64,000 nt of DNA from Actinomycetospora sp. NBRC 106378 (GTDB taxonomy: Bacteria > Actinomycetota > Actinomycetes > Mycobacteriales > Pseudonocardiaceae). The stretch is taken from positions 1-64,000 of the forward strand of contig NZ_BSTT01000019.1 of NCBI RefSeq assembly GCF_030269685.1, read 5' to 3'. The position numbers were made by a program, and so were the translations under genes. A model generated the notes under the pieces. It worked only from the letters and a program-made list of their open reading frames with translations. It did no database searches and was not told where the DNA came from. This document shows positions 22,170 through 30,266 of the stretch, one piece after another. How positions within the stretch are numbered: position 1 is the first letter of the stretch; every line of letters starts with the position of its first letter.

Positions 22170-25100
22170 GCGGGCCGGTCGACCCGCGGCTGCTGCGTCT
22201 GGCGCGGCCGGCCCTGCCCGGGGTGGCGGGGCAGGTCGCGCTGGGGGTGGCCGGGGCGGTGGCGGACGCGGTGGCGCTCGTCGCCGCCGGGCTGCTGGTG
22301 GCGTCGCTGGTCGGCGGGTCGCGCCCGACCACGGAGATCGCGTGGCTGGTCGGCGCGGTGCTGGTGCGGGCCGTCGTGGCCGCCCTGGCGCCGCGGGTCG
22401 CGGCCGGCACCGCGACCCGGGTGGTCGAGCCGCAGCGGGAGCGGCTGCTCGACGCCCGTGATCCGGACGCCGAGCGGCGCGACCCGGGCGGGACCCGTCG
22501 TCGGGAACTCGCCGCCGGGGGCATCGACGATCTCCGCGCCTGGTTCACGTCCTACCTGCCCGCGCTCGTGCTGGCCGCGGTGCTGCCGCCGCTCGTGCTG
22601 GTGGGGCTGTTCCTCGCCGACCGCACCTCGGCGCTGATCGTGCTCGCGACGCTGCCCCTGCTGCCGGTGTTCGCGGCGCTGATCGGGTGGGCCACCGAGA
22701 AGCGGGCGGCGGCCCGGTGGGCGGCGGGGGAGCGGCTGTCCGGCCACGTGCTCGACGTCGTCGCCGGGCTCGCGACGCTGCGCCTGTTCGGGCGGGCCCG
22801 CCGACAGGTCGACGAGGTGGCGCGGACCGGTGAGACGCACCGGCGGGCGACCGCCTCGGTGCTGCGGGTGGCGTTCCTGTCGTCGACGGCGCTCGACCTC
22901 GTGGCCACGGTGTCGGTCGGTCTCGTCGCGGTGTCGGCCGGGCTGCGCGTGGTCGACGGTTCGCTCGGCCTCGCGCCGGCCCTCGTCGCGATCCTGCTCG
23001 CGCCCGAGGCGTACCGGCCGATCCGGGAGGTCGGGGCGCGGTTCCACGACGCGCAGGTGCCCTCCGGGCTCGTGAGCACTGTCTCGCGCCAGGACACGGA
23101 TGTCTGCTCACGAGGCGTGGCCACCTCTCGGGTCCGCGTCCGCTACCCACAGCGGCGGACGGACGCGCTGGCACCGGTCACCGTGTCGGTGGCGCCGGGC
23201 GAGGTGGTCGCGCTGGCCGGGGAATCGGGCGCCGGGAAGACGACCCTGCTCCGTGTGCTCGCCGGGGCGATTCGTGCGGACGAGGGCACGGTCGAGGTCG
23301 GCGGGCCCGTGCAGTACCTGCCGCAGCGGCCGACCCTGCCGCACGCGCGCACCGTCGGGGAGGCGCTGGGCACGTCGGACCGGGGTGTGCTGGACGCGCT
23401 CGGGCTGCCGCTGTCGCCGGAGGACCCGCTCGCGGAGGAGGGCGGCTCGGTGTCGGCGGGCCAGCGGGAGCGGCTCGCGCTCGCCCGGGTGCTCGTGGCG
23501 CTCGAGTCGGACCCCCACCAGACGGTCCTGCTCGACGAACCGACCGCCCACCTCGACGCGGCCGCCGAGGCGCGGGTGCTCGAGCTGCTCCGCGCGGCCG
23601 CGACACGGGGCGCCGCGGTACTGCTGGTCGCACACCGTCCGGCCGCGCTCGCGGCGGCGGACCGGGTCGTGACGCTGGTGCGGCCGGGGGCGGCTCCTCC
23701 TGGCTCGAGCGAAGGGCACCTTCGGTCGGATGGATCGAGCGAGGGGGCCCTCCGCTCGGTGCCGGCCGGTTCCCGCCGCGGGTTCCCGACGGCGGGTGGG
23801 GTCGCGCTGGGCGTCGGGTCCGTGCTGGCCGGGCTCGTCCTGACGGCGGCCTCGACCTGGCTGATCGTGCGGGCCGAGGCGCGGCCGCCGGTGCTGACGC
23901 TGTCGATCGCGGTCGTGATCGTGCGCGCCACGGCCGTGCTCCGCCCGCTCCTGCGCTACCTCGAGCGGCTCGTGACGCACGACGACGCCCTCGCCCGGGT
24001 CGCCGGCTGGCGGCGGGCGCTCGTCGCCGTGCTCGTCGACCGGGTGCCGGGGGCCGTGGCGGGCCGCCGGGGTGACCTGCTGGCCCGCGCGGTCGGCGAC
24101 GTCGACGTGCGGCTCGACGGGCTGGTCCGGGGCCGCCAGCCGGTGCTGGTCGCGGCCGTGGTGCTCCCGGTCGTGCTCCTCGTCGCGTGGGTGGCGGTCC
24201 CGACGACGCTGCCGGCGCTGGTGGTGGGCCTCGGGGTGGCGGGCGTGGTCGTCCCGGTGCTCGCCGCGCTGGCTGCACGCCGGGACGGTCCCGCGCTCGA
24301 CCGCGCCGGTGACCGGCTCCGGGCCGCGGTCGTCGAGACGCTCGCCGCCCGGGAGGAGCTCGCCGTGCGCGATCGTGACGAGGTGCTCGCCGTACCGCGG
24401 GCCCGGGTCGCGGAGCTGGACCGGGCCCGTCGGCGGGCCGCGGCGCACGAGGGGCTGCTCGACGGAGCCGCGCACCTGGCGCTGGGCGTCGCGACCGTCG
24501 GGGCAGCGCTGGCGGCCGTCTCGCTGGACGCGTCGCCGGAGCTCGTGGGCATCGTCGTCCTGTTCCCGACCGCCCTCGCCGGCACCGTGCTCGCCCTCCC
24601 GGCGGCCGCGCGAGCCCTGGCCCGCGGTGCGCAGGCCCGGGCGCGGACCGCTTCGCTCGCGACGGTGCCGCCGCCGGCGACGGAGCCGGACGTCAGCCGT
24701 GTGCCACCGCTGACGTCGGACGTCAGCAGGTCGCCGCGGTCGACCGGCGACGATGGCGAGCTGCTCCCGGTGGATGCGTGCAGCGCGCCATGGTCGATCC
24801 GGGTGCGCGACCTGACCGCCGGGTGGGGTGACCACGAGGCCCTCCGCGGGGTCGACCTGGACCTCCCGCCCGGGGCCCGGGTCGCGGTGACCGGGGCGTC
24901 GGGCTCGGGCAAGTCGACCCTGGCGGCGGTGCTGCTGAAGTTCCTCGACCCGGCGTCGGGACACGTGACGATCGACGGGGTCGACGTGCGTGACCTGCCG
25001 GGCGACGAGGTCCGGCGGCGGATCGGGCTGCTGGGCGACCACGACCACGTCTTCACCGCGTCGGTCCGGGCGAATCTGCTGCTCGCCGCCCCGGCGGCCG

Positions 25101-25456
25101 ACGACGCGCGCCTGCACGCGGCGCTGCGCCGGGTGCACCTCGACGGGTGGGTGGCGACCCTCGGGGACGGCCTGGACACCGTGATCGGCCCCGGCAGCAT
25201 CTCGGGCGGGGAGCGGCGCCGGCTCGCGGCGGCGCGGCTCGTGCTGGCCGACCCCGGGGTGTGGGTCCTCGACGAGCCGACCGAGGGCCTCGACGTCGGG
25301 ACCGCGCAGGCGCTGATGGCCGACCTGCTCGACGGCGACCACACGGTCCTGCTGCTGACGCACCGCCCGGAGGGGCTGGACCGGATGGCCACGGTGCTGG
25401 AGCTGGCCGACGGGCGGCTCCGGCCCCGCAGGGGAGCTCTTGTCGCGGCCCGTTGA
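22166..25456 (+). CDS. cydDC: Fused CydD-CydC thiol/haem ABC exporter
   Basis: 1096 residues from GTG 22166, overlapping the cydB stop as GTGA. Order: CydD membrane domain (about 1-300), CydD ATPase (Walker A GESGAGKTT near 352-360, signature SVSAGQRERLALAR, DEPTAHLD), linker (about 505-540), CydC membrane domain (about 540-830), CydC ATPase (GASGSGKST near 912-920, signature SISGGERRRLAAAR, DEPTEGLD). CydDC exports cysteine and glutathione-type thiols and is needed to assemble cytochrome bd. Fusion of both halves is known in actinobacteria. Unusually, the three inter-domain linkers are encoded by palindromic or repeated DNA (around 23072-23111, 23700-23760 and 24689-24727). Confidence 0.94.
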   Translation: MSGPVDPRLLRLARPALPGVAGQVALGVAGAVADAVALVAAGLLVASLVGGSRPTTEIAWLVGAVLVRAVVAALAPRVAAGTATRVVEPQRERLLDARDPDAERRDPGGTRRRELAAGGIDDLRAWFTSYLPALVLAAVLPPLVLVGLFLADRTSALIVLATLPLLPVFAALIGWATEKRAAARWAAGERLSGHVLDVVAGLATLRLFGRARRQVDEVARTGETHRRATASVLRVAFLSSTALDLVATVSVGLVAVSAGLRVVDGSLGLAPALVAILLAPEAYRPIREVGARFHDAQVPSGLVSTVSRQDTDVCSRGVATSRVRVRYPQRRTDALAPVTVSVAPGEVVALAGESGAGKTTLLRVLAGAIRADEGTVEVGGPVQYLPQRPTLPHARTVGEALGTSDRGVLDALGLPLSPEDPLAEEGGSVSAGQRERLALARVLVALESDPHQTVLLDEPTAHLDAAAEARVLELLRAAATRGAAVLLVAHRPAALAAADRVVTLVRPGAAPPGSSEGHLRSDGSSEGALRSVPAGSRRGFPTAGGVALGVGSVLAGLVLTAASTWLIVRAEARPPVLTLSIAVVIVRATAVLRPLLRYLERLVTHDDALARVAGWRRALVAVLVDRVPGAVAGRRGDLLARAVGDVDVRLDGLVRGRQPVLVAAVVLPVVLLVAWVAVPTTLPALVVGLGVAGVVVPVLAALAARRDGPALDRAGDRLRAAVVETLAAREELAVRDRDEVLAVPRARVAELDRARRRAAAHEGLLDGAAHLALGVATVGAALAAVSLDASPELVGIVVLFPTALAGTVLALPAAARALARGAQARARTASLATVPPPATEPDVSRVPPLTSDVSRSPRSTGDDGELLPVDACSAPWSIRVRDLTAGWGDHEALRGVDLDLPPGARVAVTGASGSGKSTLAAVLLKFLDPASGHVTIDGVDVRDLPGDEVRRRIGLLGDHDHVFTASVRANLLLAAPAADDARLHAALRRVHLDGWVATLGDGLDTVIGPGSISGGERRRLAAARLVLADPGVWVLDEPTEGLDVGTAQALMADLLDGDHTVLLLTHRPEGLDRMATVLELADGRLRPRRGALVAAR
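23072..23111. repeat. Family 2 palindrome inside the CydD linker
   Basis: GTGAGCA and TGCTCAC arms enclose 26 bases. The flank GAGGCGTGGCCAC matches GAGGCGAAGCCAC of the hairpin at 6874-6913, as does the CGYGCCAG core, so the two are homologous. Here the element is translated in frame (residues about 303-315), between the membrane domain and the first ATPase. Confidence 0.75.
23700..23760. repeat. Imperfect duplicated segment in the CydD-CydC linker
   Basis: Two related segments, TCGAGCGAAGGGCACCTTCG and TCGAGCGAGGGGGCCCTCCG, follow one another and encode GSSEGHLRSDGSSEGALRS. Each can fold into a short hairpin. They encode the joint between the CydD and CydC halves. Confidence 0.6.
24689..24727. 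repeat. Alternating GACGTCAGC/GCTGACGTC arms in the CydC linker
   Basis: GACGTCAGC at 24689-24697 and 24719-24727 flank its complement GCTGACGTC at 24709-24717, so either copy can pair with the middle arm. The segment is translated as part of the linker before the second ATPase domain. Confidence 0.7.
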
Positions 25457-25462
25457 CGGCCA

Positions 25463-25505
25463 CCCACTGCCTTGTCGTTGTGAATCAGAACGACAAGGCA
25501 GTGGG
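25463..25505. terminator. 17-bp perfect hairpin after cydDC
   Basis: CCCACTGCCTTGTCGTT (25463-25479) and its exact complement (25489-25505) enclose the loop GTGAATCAG, 6 bp after the cydDC stop. It is a strong candidate terminator for the cyd operon. Confidence 0.8.
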
Positions 25506-25687
25506 GCGGCGGTGGGAGCCCACGACAAGGCGGGGCGAGGCCGGGCGGCGGCGGGAGCCCACGACAAGGCGGGGCGAGGCCGGGCAAGGCAGTGGGGAGG
25601 CGGTGGGAGCCCACGACAAGGCGGCGGCGAGGCCGGGCGAGGCGGCGGGGGCCCACGCCGAGGCGGGGCGGGAGGTGCAGGCCGGGC
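25505..25687. repeat. Four degenerate tandem copies of a ~40-50 bp unit
   Basis: The phrase GGGAGCCCACGACAAGGCGG recurs around 25513, 25551 and 25605, with a degenerate fourth copy near 25648. One unit also carries a partial copy of the preceding hairpin arm (CAAGGCAGTGGGG). No gene was found here. The array is followed by ACCCGTCGTCGGGAA at 25689-25703. Confidence 0.7.
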
Positions 25688-25708
25688 GACCCGTCGTCGG
25701 GAAGGGCC

Positions 25709-26212
25709 TCAGGCGAAGTCGCCGGCGGCGTGCCGGACCTGCGCGAGGAGCCCGAACAGCGTGCGGGCCTCCTCCGGGGCCAGGCCGACCAGCCCGAAGT
25801 CGACCGCGGTCACGGCCGCCGTCGCCTCCTCGCAGCGGCGGCGACCGGCGTCGGTGATCTCGACCAGGGTGGTGCGCTTGTCGGTCGGGTGCGGGGTGCG
25901 CCGCACCAGCGCGGCGCCCTCGAGCCGGTCGACGATGTTCGTGACCGACGTGGGGTGCAGCTGCAGCCGCTGGCCCATGAGGTTCATCGGGAGCGCGCCG
26001 TGCCGGGAGAAGGTCAGCAGCACGAGCGCCTCGTAGCGGGCGAACGTCAGCTCGTGCGCGCGCAGCGCGGCGTCCACGGCCTGCTGCAGGATCTGCTGCA
26101 CGCGGAAGACGCTCGTGGTGGCGGCCATCGTGGTGGCGTCGCCGATCTTCGCCGACCAGATCCCGGCGGCCCGCTCGATGGGGTCGAACGGCAACGGGTC
26201 GGACGCGGACAT
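25709..26212 (-). CDS. MarR-family transcriptional regulator
   Basis: 167 residues from ATG 26212. Helical dimerisation segments flank a winged helix: the recognition helix lies in LPMNLMGQRLQLHPTSVTNI, followed by VDRLEGAALVRRTPHPTDKR with the wing and TLVEITDAGRRRCEEA. The N-terminus (PLPFDPIERAAGIW) matches a family common in actinobacteria. The ligand is unknown. It is divergent, with a 29-bp gap, from the thiamine-binding protein gene, a possible target besides itself. Confidence 0.9.
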   Translation of the reverse strand: MSASDPLPFDPIERAAGIWSAKIGDATTMAATTSVFRVQQILQQAVDAALRAHELTFARYEALVLLTFSRHGALPMNLMGQRLQLHPTSVTNIVDRLEGAALVRRTPHPTDKRTTLVEITDAGRRRCEEATAAVTAVDFGLVGLAPEEARTLFGLLAQVRHAAGDFA

Positions 26213-26241
26213 CGGCGGGAATCTAGCAGCATGATGGAGCC

Positions 26242-26547
26242 GTGATCGTTGCTTTCAGCGTGGCCCCGAGCGGCGGGGAGTCCGATTCGGTGAGCGAGGC
26301 CGTGGCGGCGGCCGTGCGGGTGGTGCGCGAGTCCGGCCTGCCGCACGAGACCTCGTCGATGTTCACCTCGATCGAGGGCGAGTGGGACGAGGTGATGGAC
26401 GTGGTCAAGCGGGCGACCGAGGCCGCCGGCCGCTACGGCAGCCGCGTCTCGCTCGTGCTCAAGGCCGACATCCGGCCCGGCTGGACCGGCCAGATGGACG
26501 CGAAGGTGGCGCGGGTCGAGGAGCATCTGTCGAGCTGGCAGGATTGA
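26242..26547 (+). CDS. MTH1187/YkoF-type thiamine-binding protein
   Basis: 101 residues from GTG 26242. It matches the single-domain DUF77 fold: [50 protein letters not shown] and [12 protein letters not shown] are the conserved segments. Family members bind thiamine or related pyrimidines; in most genomes the physiological role is unclear. It lies 4 bp upstream of the thioredoxin-TPR gene and is probably co-transcribed with it. Confidence 0.87.
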   Translation: MIVAFSVAPSGGESDSVSEAVAAAVRVVRESGLPHETSSMFTSIEGEWDEVMDVVKRATEAAGRYGSRVSLVLKADIRPGWTGQMDAKVARVEEHLSSWQD

Positions 26548-26551
26548 CGTC

Positions 26552-27562
26552 GTGGCACGCCCCGATCCCCGTCAGGCCGCGCAGGCGGCAGCCCTGTCCT
26601 CGGCCATGGCCGGGGCCGTCGACCTGTCCGGGCTGAAGGCCCGCGCCGAGCAGCGCTCGACGCAGCAGGCCCGCCCGGCCGCGCCCGCGCAGCCCCCGGG
26701 CGACGACGCGAGCGGTGCGGCGCCCGCCCCGGACGCCGGCTCCTTCGTCATCGACGTCACCGAGGACACCTTCCAGACCGAGGTCCTCGAGCGCTCGCTG
26801 ACGATCCCCGTCGTCGTGGACCTCTGGGCCGAGTGGTGCCAGCCCTGCAAGCAGCTCTCCCCGACGCTGGAGAAGCTCGCCGCCGAGGGCAACGGCTCCT
26901 GGATCCTCGCCAAGGTCGACGTCGACGCGAACCCGCGCATCGCGCAGATGTTCCAGGTGCAGTCGATCCCGACGGTGTACGTCGTGGTCGCCCAGCAGCC
27001 GGTCACGTCGTTCTCCGGGGTGCAGCCGGAGGACCAGCTGCGCGGGTGGATCGCCCAGATCCTCGACGCGCTGCGCGACCGCATGCCCGCGATCGCGGAG
27101 GCCGAGGCCCGGGGCCCGGCGCAGGGCTCCGCCGAGCCCGTGCCCGAGCCGGAGGACCCGCGCTTCACGGCCGCCGAGGACGCCCTGGAGCAGGGCGACT
27201 ACGACGCGGCCATCGCCGCCTACGAGCAGATCCTCGCCGTCGAGCCCGCGAACGCCGAGGCGCAGGCCGCGCTGTCGCAGGTGCGGTTCATGGCGCGCGC
27301 CGAGTCCGCCGACCCGTCCGCGATCGCGGCCGCCGACGCCAGCCCCGACGACGTCGCCGCGCAGAAGGCCGCCGCCGACGCCGAGCTCGCGGGCGGTCAG
27401 GTCGAGGCCGCGTTCGACCGGCTCGTGAAGACCGTGCAGCGCACGGCCGCCGAGGACCGCGACGCGGCCCGCGAGCACCTCGTGTCGCTGTTCGAGCTGT
27501 TCGCGCCGGACGACCCGCGGGTCACCACCGCCCGCCGCGCCCTCGCCCGCGCGCTCTACTAG
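26552..27562 (+). CDS. Thioredoxin-TPR protein (CnoX/YbbN-like)
   Basis: 336 residues from GTG 26552. After a 55-residue Ala/Gln/Pro-rich disordered N-terminus comes a thioredoxin domain (about 60-175) with active site WAEWCQPCK and the cis-proline segment QSIPTVYVV. Residues 200-336 are TPR-type helical repeats ([18 protein letters not shown] and similar). CnoX/YbbN proteins are chaperedoxins that hand oxidised clients to GroEL. Here both active-site cysteines are present (WCQPC), so redox activity is expected. The gene is followed by ACCCGTCGTCGGGAA in reverse at 27568-27582. Confidence 0.9.
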   Translation: MARPDPRQAAQAAALSSAMAGAVDLSGLKARAEQRSTQQARPAAPAQPPGDDASGAAPAPDAGSFVIDVTEDTFQTEVLERSLTIPVVVDLWAEWCQPCKQLSPTLEKLAAEGNGSWILAKVDVDANPRIAQMFQVQSIPTVYVVVAQQPVTSFSGVQPEDQLRGWIAQILDALRDRMPAIAEAEARGPAQGSAEPVPEPEDPRFTAAEDALEQGDYDAAIAAYEQILAVEPANAEAQAALSQVRFMARAESADPSAIAAADASPDDVAAQKAAADAELAGGQVEAAFDRLVKTVQRTAAEDRDAAREHLVSLFELFAPDDPRVTTARRALARALY

Positions 27563-27589
27563 CTCGCTTCCCGACGACGGGTCGGTCGC

Positions 27590-28795
27590 CTACCAGGCGA
27601 CCGGCAGCTCGTGAACGCCGTAGATCTGCATGTCGGTGCGCAGGGGTACCTCGGCGGCGTCGACCGCGAGCCGGAGCGTCGGAAACCGTCGGAGCAGCCC
27701 TGCGAACCCGGCCTGGAGCTCGATGCGGGCCAGCTGGTGCCCCAGGCACTGGTGCACCCCGTGGCCGAAGGACAGCGATCCGCGGGTGGTGCGGTGCAGG
27801 TCGAGCACGTCGGGGTCGTCGACGTGCCGCGGGTCGCGGTTGGCCGCGAGGAGGGAGAGCACCACGGTCGATCCGGCCGGGATGGTCTCCCCGCCGAGCT
27901 CGAGGTCCTCGGTGGCGTAGCGGTAGAGGATGTCGACCACGGAGAGGTGGCGCAGCAGGTCGTCCACCGCGTTCGGGACGAGGCCCGGGTCGGCGCGGAG
28001 CGCGTCGGCCTGGTCGGGGTGCTCGAGGAGGGCGAAGGTGCCGAGGGCCAGCAGGTTGGCGCTGGTCTCGTGGCCCGCGAGCAGGAGCAGGAAGGCGCAC
28101 CCGGTCAGTTCCTCGAGCGTGAGGTCGTCGTGTCGTGCGAGGTCGGACAGGACGTCGTCGCCCGGATCCGCGCGCTTGCTCGTGACCAGCTGCCCGAGGT
28201 AGGTGGTCATGGCGCCGAACGCGGCGGCCTTGTCCTCGAGCGTGATGTCGCGGAGCAGGAACCGGGCGGCGTGTGCCCGGAAGTCGTCCCGGTCGGCGGC
28301 GGGCACGCCGAGCAGGTCGCAGATCACCAGGGTGGGCACGGGCACGGCGAACGTCTCCACCAGGTCCACCGGTGGCGTGCGGCGCTCCATCTCGTCGAGC
28401 TGGTGCTCCACCACGGCGGCGACGGCGTCCTCGAGCTGAGCCATCCGACGCACGGTGAAGGCGCCCGCGAGCTTCCGGCGCAGGCGGGACTGCTCCGGTG
28501 GGTCCATGGCGATGAACAGGCCCGGGACGGTCGGGGACGGTTCGGTGGGAGCGGGCATGCCCGGCGTCTCGTACGGGACGTGGAGCACGCCCAGGTCCAG
28601 CCGGGAGCTGAAGCGGACGTCGGCGAGGACCCGGCGGACCTCGTCGTAGCCGGTGACGAGCCAGCTCGTGTGGCCGTCGGGACAGCGGACCGGGGCCACC
28701 GGAGCGGTCTCGCGCGCTCGGGTGATCGCTTGCGGCGGGTCGAACGGCCCGGCGTCGCGGGCCGTGGGCAGGCCGTGGAGGACGGTCGAGGTCAT
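27590..28795 (-). CDS. Cytochrome P450 with DxxR in place of ExxR
   Basis: 401 residues from ATG 28795. The haem-binding segment is FGHGVHQCLG with Cys350, and the I-helix oxygen-activation motif is AGHETS (240-245). In the K-helix, where nearly all P450s have ExxR, the sequence is AVDDLLRH, giving Asp279-x-x-Arg282 (GAC codon at 27959-27961). The class is the soluble bacterial type that needs a ferredoxin and reductase, neither encoded nearby. The substrate is unknown. The ATG overlaps the stop of the DUF4097 gene as ATGA, so it is translated with that gene and the RHH-like gene upstream. Confidence 0.92.
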   Translation of the reverse strand: MTSTVLHGLPTARDAGPFDPPQAITRARETAPVAPVRCPDGHTSWLVTGYDEVRRVLADVRFSSRLDLGVLHVPYETPGMPAPTEPSPTVPGLFIAMDPPEQSRLRRKLAGAFTVRRMAQLEDAVAAVVEHQLDEMERRTPPVDLVETFAVPVPTLVICDLLGVPAADRDDFRAHAARFLLRDITLEDKAAAFGAMTTYLGQLVTSKRADPGDDVLSDLARHDDLTLEELTGCAFLLLLAGHETSANLLALGTFALLEHPDQADALRADPGLVPNAVDDLLRHLSVVDILYRYATEDLELGGETIPAGSTVVLSLLAANRDPRHVDDPDVLDLHRTTRGSLSFGHGVHQCLGHQLARIELQAGFAGLLRRFPTLRLAVDAAEVPLRTDMQIYGVHELPVAW

Positions 28796-29655
28796 GAGGT
28801 GCTCCCCTGGGAAGGTCCGACCCGACGCAGGACGATGGCGCCGTCCTGGGACCGGGCGTGGACGGAGACGGTCTCGGCGAAGCCGTCGGGGTCGTCACGC
28901 GGCGTGAGATCGTTGCTGATGCGTCCGGCTGTGTCGACGTCGAGCCATGCCGCGCTGTCCGCGGCGATGCCGACCTCGAGGCGCCCGTGGGTGCTCGACA
29001 GCGTCACCTCGCCCCGGGCCACGCTGCCGAGTCGGACGGCCCCGTGGGTGGTGCGCACCCGGACGTCGCCCTGCGCGGTGTCGACGTCGATCGGCTCGTA
29101 GGTGCCGGTCAGATCCGCGTCCCCGACGATCTCGTCGACCCGGATGCTGCCGTGCCGACTGCGCAGACTGGCCGTGCCGGCGATCCGCCCGACCTGCACC
29201 GCGCCGTAGTCGGTGGTCATCGCCGCGTCGCCGTCGACGGCGGCCACGCGGGCCTGGCCGTACCCGACCGTGACCGTGGTGTCCGCGGTGTCCTCGAGCA
29301 GCACGTCGCCATACCGGGCCGTGACCGCACAGGTGCCGAGCCGTCCGGAGGCGGTGACGGCGCCGTAGTGCGTCGTCGCGGTGAGGGCCGATCCGGACGG
29401 CAGGCCGATCACCACCTCGATCGAGCGGCCCGGGGTCCCCGGCGTCAGTTTCGCCAGGAGCCCCAGCGGGCGGCCGGTGACGCGCAGGTCCCGGTCGACG
29501 AGGTCGACGCGGACCGCGTCGGCCTGCGCGCGGTCGGCCTCGGTACTGCGGACCTCGACCGTGGTGTCGGTGCGGTCGCTCGCCACGACGCGCAGCTCGC
29601 CGATCGGCAGGGTCACGGTGGCCGCGACGGGTCCGGGGGTGTCGAACGTGGGCAT
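28792..29655 (-). CDS. DUF4097-family beta-repeat protein
   Basis: 287 residues from ATG 29655 (MPTFDTPGPVAATV); seven residues of upstream frame are less likely. The sequence is a series of about 20-residue strands with recurring 'TxYGxV' units (HYGAVTAS, RYGDVLLE, DYGAVQVG, RHGSIRVD, THGAVRLG, STHGRLEV). This is the right-handed beta-helix or 'putative adhesin' DUF4097 fold. There is no signal peptide, so it is probably cytoplasmic. It commonly follows RHH/HicB-like regulator genes in actinobacteria, as here (61-bp gap). Function unknown. Confidence 0.85.
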   Translation of the reverse strand: MPTFDTPGPVAATVTLPIGELRVVASDRTDTTVEVRSTEADRAQADAVRVDLVDRDLRVTGRPLGLLAKLTPGTPGRSIEVVIGLPSGSALTATTHYGAVTASGRLGTCAVTARYGDVLLEDTADTTVTVGYGQARVAAVDGDAAMTTDYGAVQVGRIAGTASLRSRHGSIRVDEIVGDADLTGTYEPIDVDTAQGDVRVRTTHGAVRLGSVARGEVTLSSTHGRLEVGIAADSAAWLDVDTAGRISNDLTPRDDPDGFAETVSVHARSQDGAIVLRRVGPSQGSTS

Positions 29656-29716
29656 GGGACATCGCCTCCTCGGCACGGGGTGCCGTGAGTGGGGGTGGGA
29701 CGGGTGAGGAGTCCGG

Positions 29717-30208
29717 TCAGCCGAACCAGCCGACGCGGCCCGAGGTCGGGTTGCGGGTGGTGCCGGGTGCGTCGAGGGCGGCGGTCGCCGTCCGGGTCAG
29801 CCAGGTGTTGACGCTGAGGCCCTGGCGGTCGGCGGCCTCCTCGATGCGGTTCTTGAGGGCTTCGGGCGGGCGAAAGTTGATCCGCGCGACGGGTCCGCCC
29901 TCGACGTCGGCGGGCGGTGCGGGGTGGGGCGACGCGGCCGCCGGCCCCGTCGCGGGTTCCGCGGCGGGTGCCGGGGTGACCACGAAGTCAGGCGAGGGCT
30001 CGCGCAGCCGCAGGTGCACCGAGCCCGGGGCGAGGTCGAGGGTGATCTCCTCGGCGGCGGCCGCCAGGGCCTCCAGCAGCACGAGGCGGACCGCCGCGTC
30101 GAGCGGCGCGATCAACCGCTCCGCGACCTCGCGCACCTCGGGCCCGGCCACCTCGCTGATGGCCGCGAACTCGGCGCGAAGCCGCTCGACGTACCCGTCC
30201 AACTCCAT
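29717..30208 (-). CDS. RHH/HicB-like DNA-binding protein
   Basis: 163 residues from ATG 30208. The N-terminal 75 residues are helical, a Pro/Ala-rich linker follows, and the C-terminus holds a ribbon-helix-helix: VARINFRPPEALKNRIEEAA then DRQGLSVNTWLTRTATAAL (residues about 112-150). Such proteins are annotated as HicB-like antitoxins or histidine-kinase-like, but no HicA toxin is adjacent. The partner is a DUF4097 gene. It most likely autoregulates this small operon with the P450. Confidence 0.83.
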   Translation of the reverse strand: MELDGYVERLRAEFAAISEVAGPEVREVAERLIAPLDAAVRLVLLEALAAAAEEITLDLAPGSVHLRLREPSPDFVVTPAPAAEPATGPAAASPHPAPPADVEGGPVARINFRPPEALKNRIEEAADRQGLSVNTWLTRTATAALDAPGTTRNPTSGRVGWFG

Positions 30209-30266
30209 GTGCCAACTATGGCGCGCGATGGCGCCACTGACAAGGGCTGTGGCGCCATTCTGGCGC

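Noticed and set aside
25505..25687. Possible CRISPR-like array after cydDC
   Set aside because: Only four degenerate copies with no unique spacers between them and no cas genes.
25689..25703. 15-mer as a polar FtsK-orienting or Chi-like signal
   Set aside because: Copies occur on both strands without consistent polarity within the window, and they cluster at gene ends; a whole-genome test would be needed before claiming a chromosomal role.
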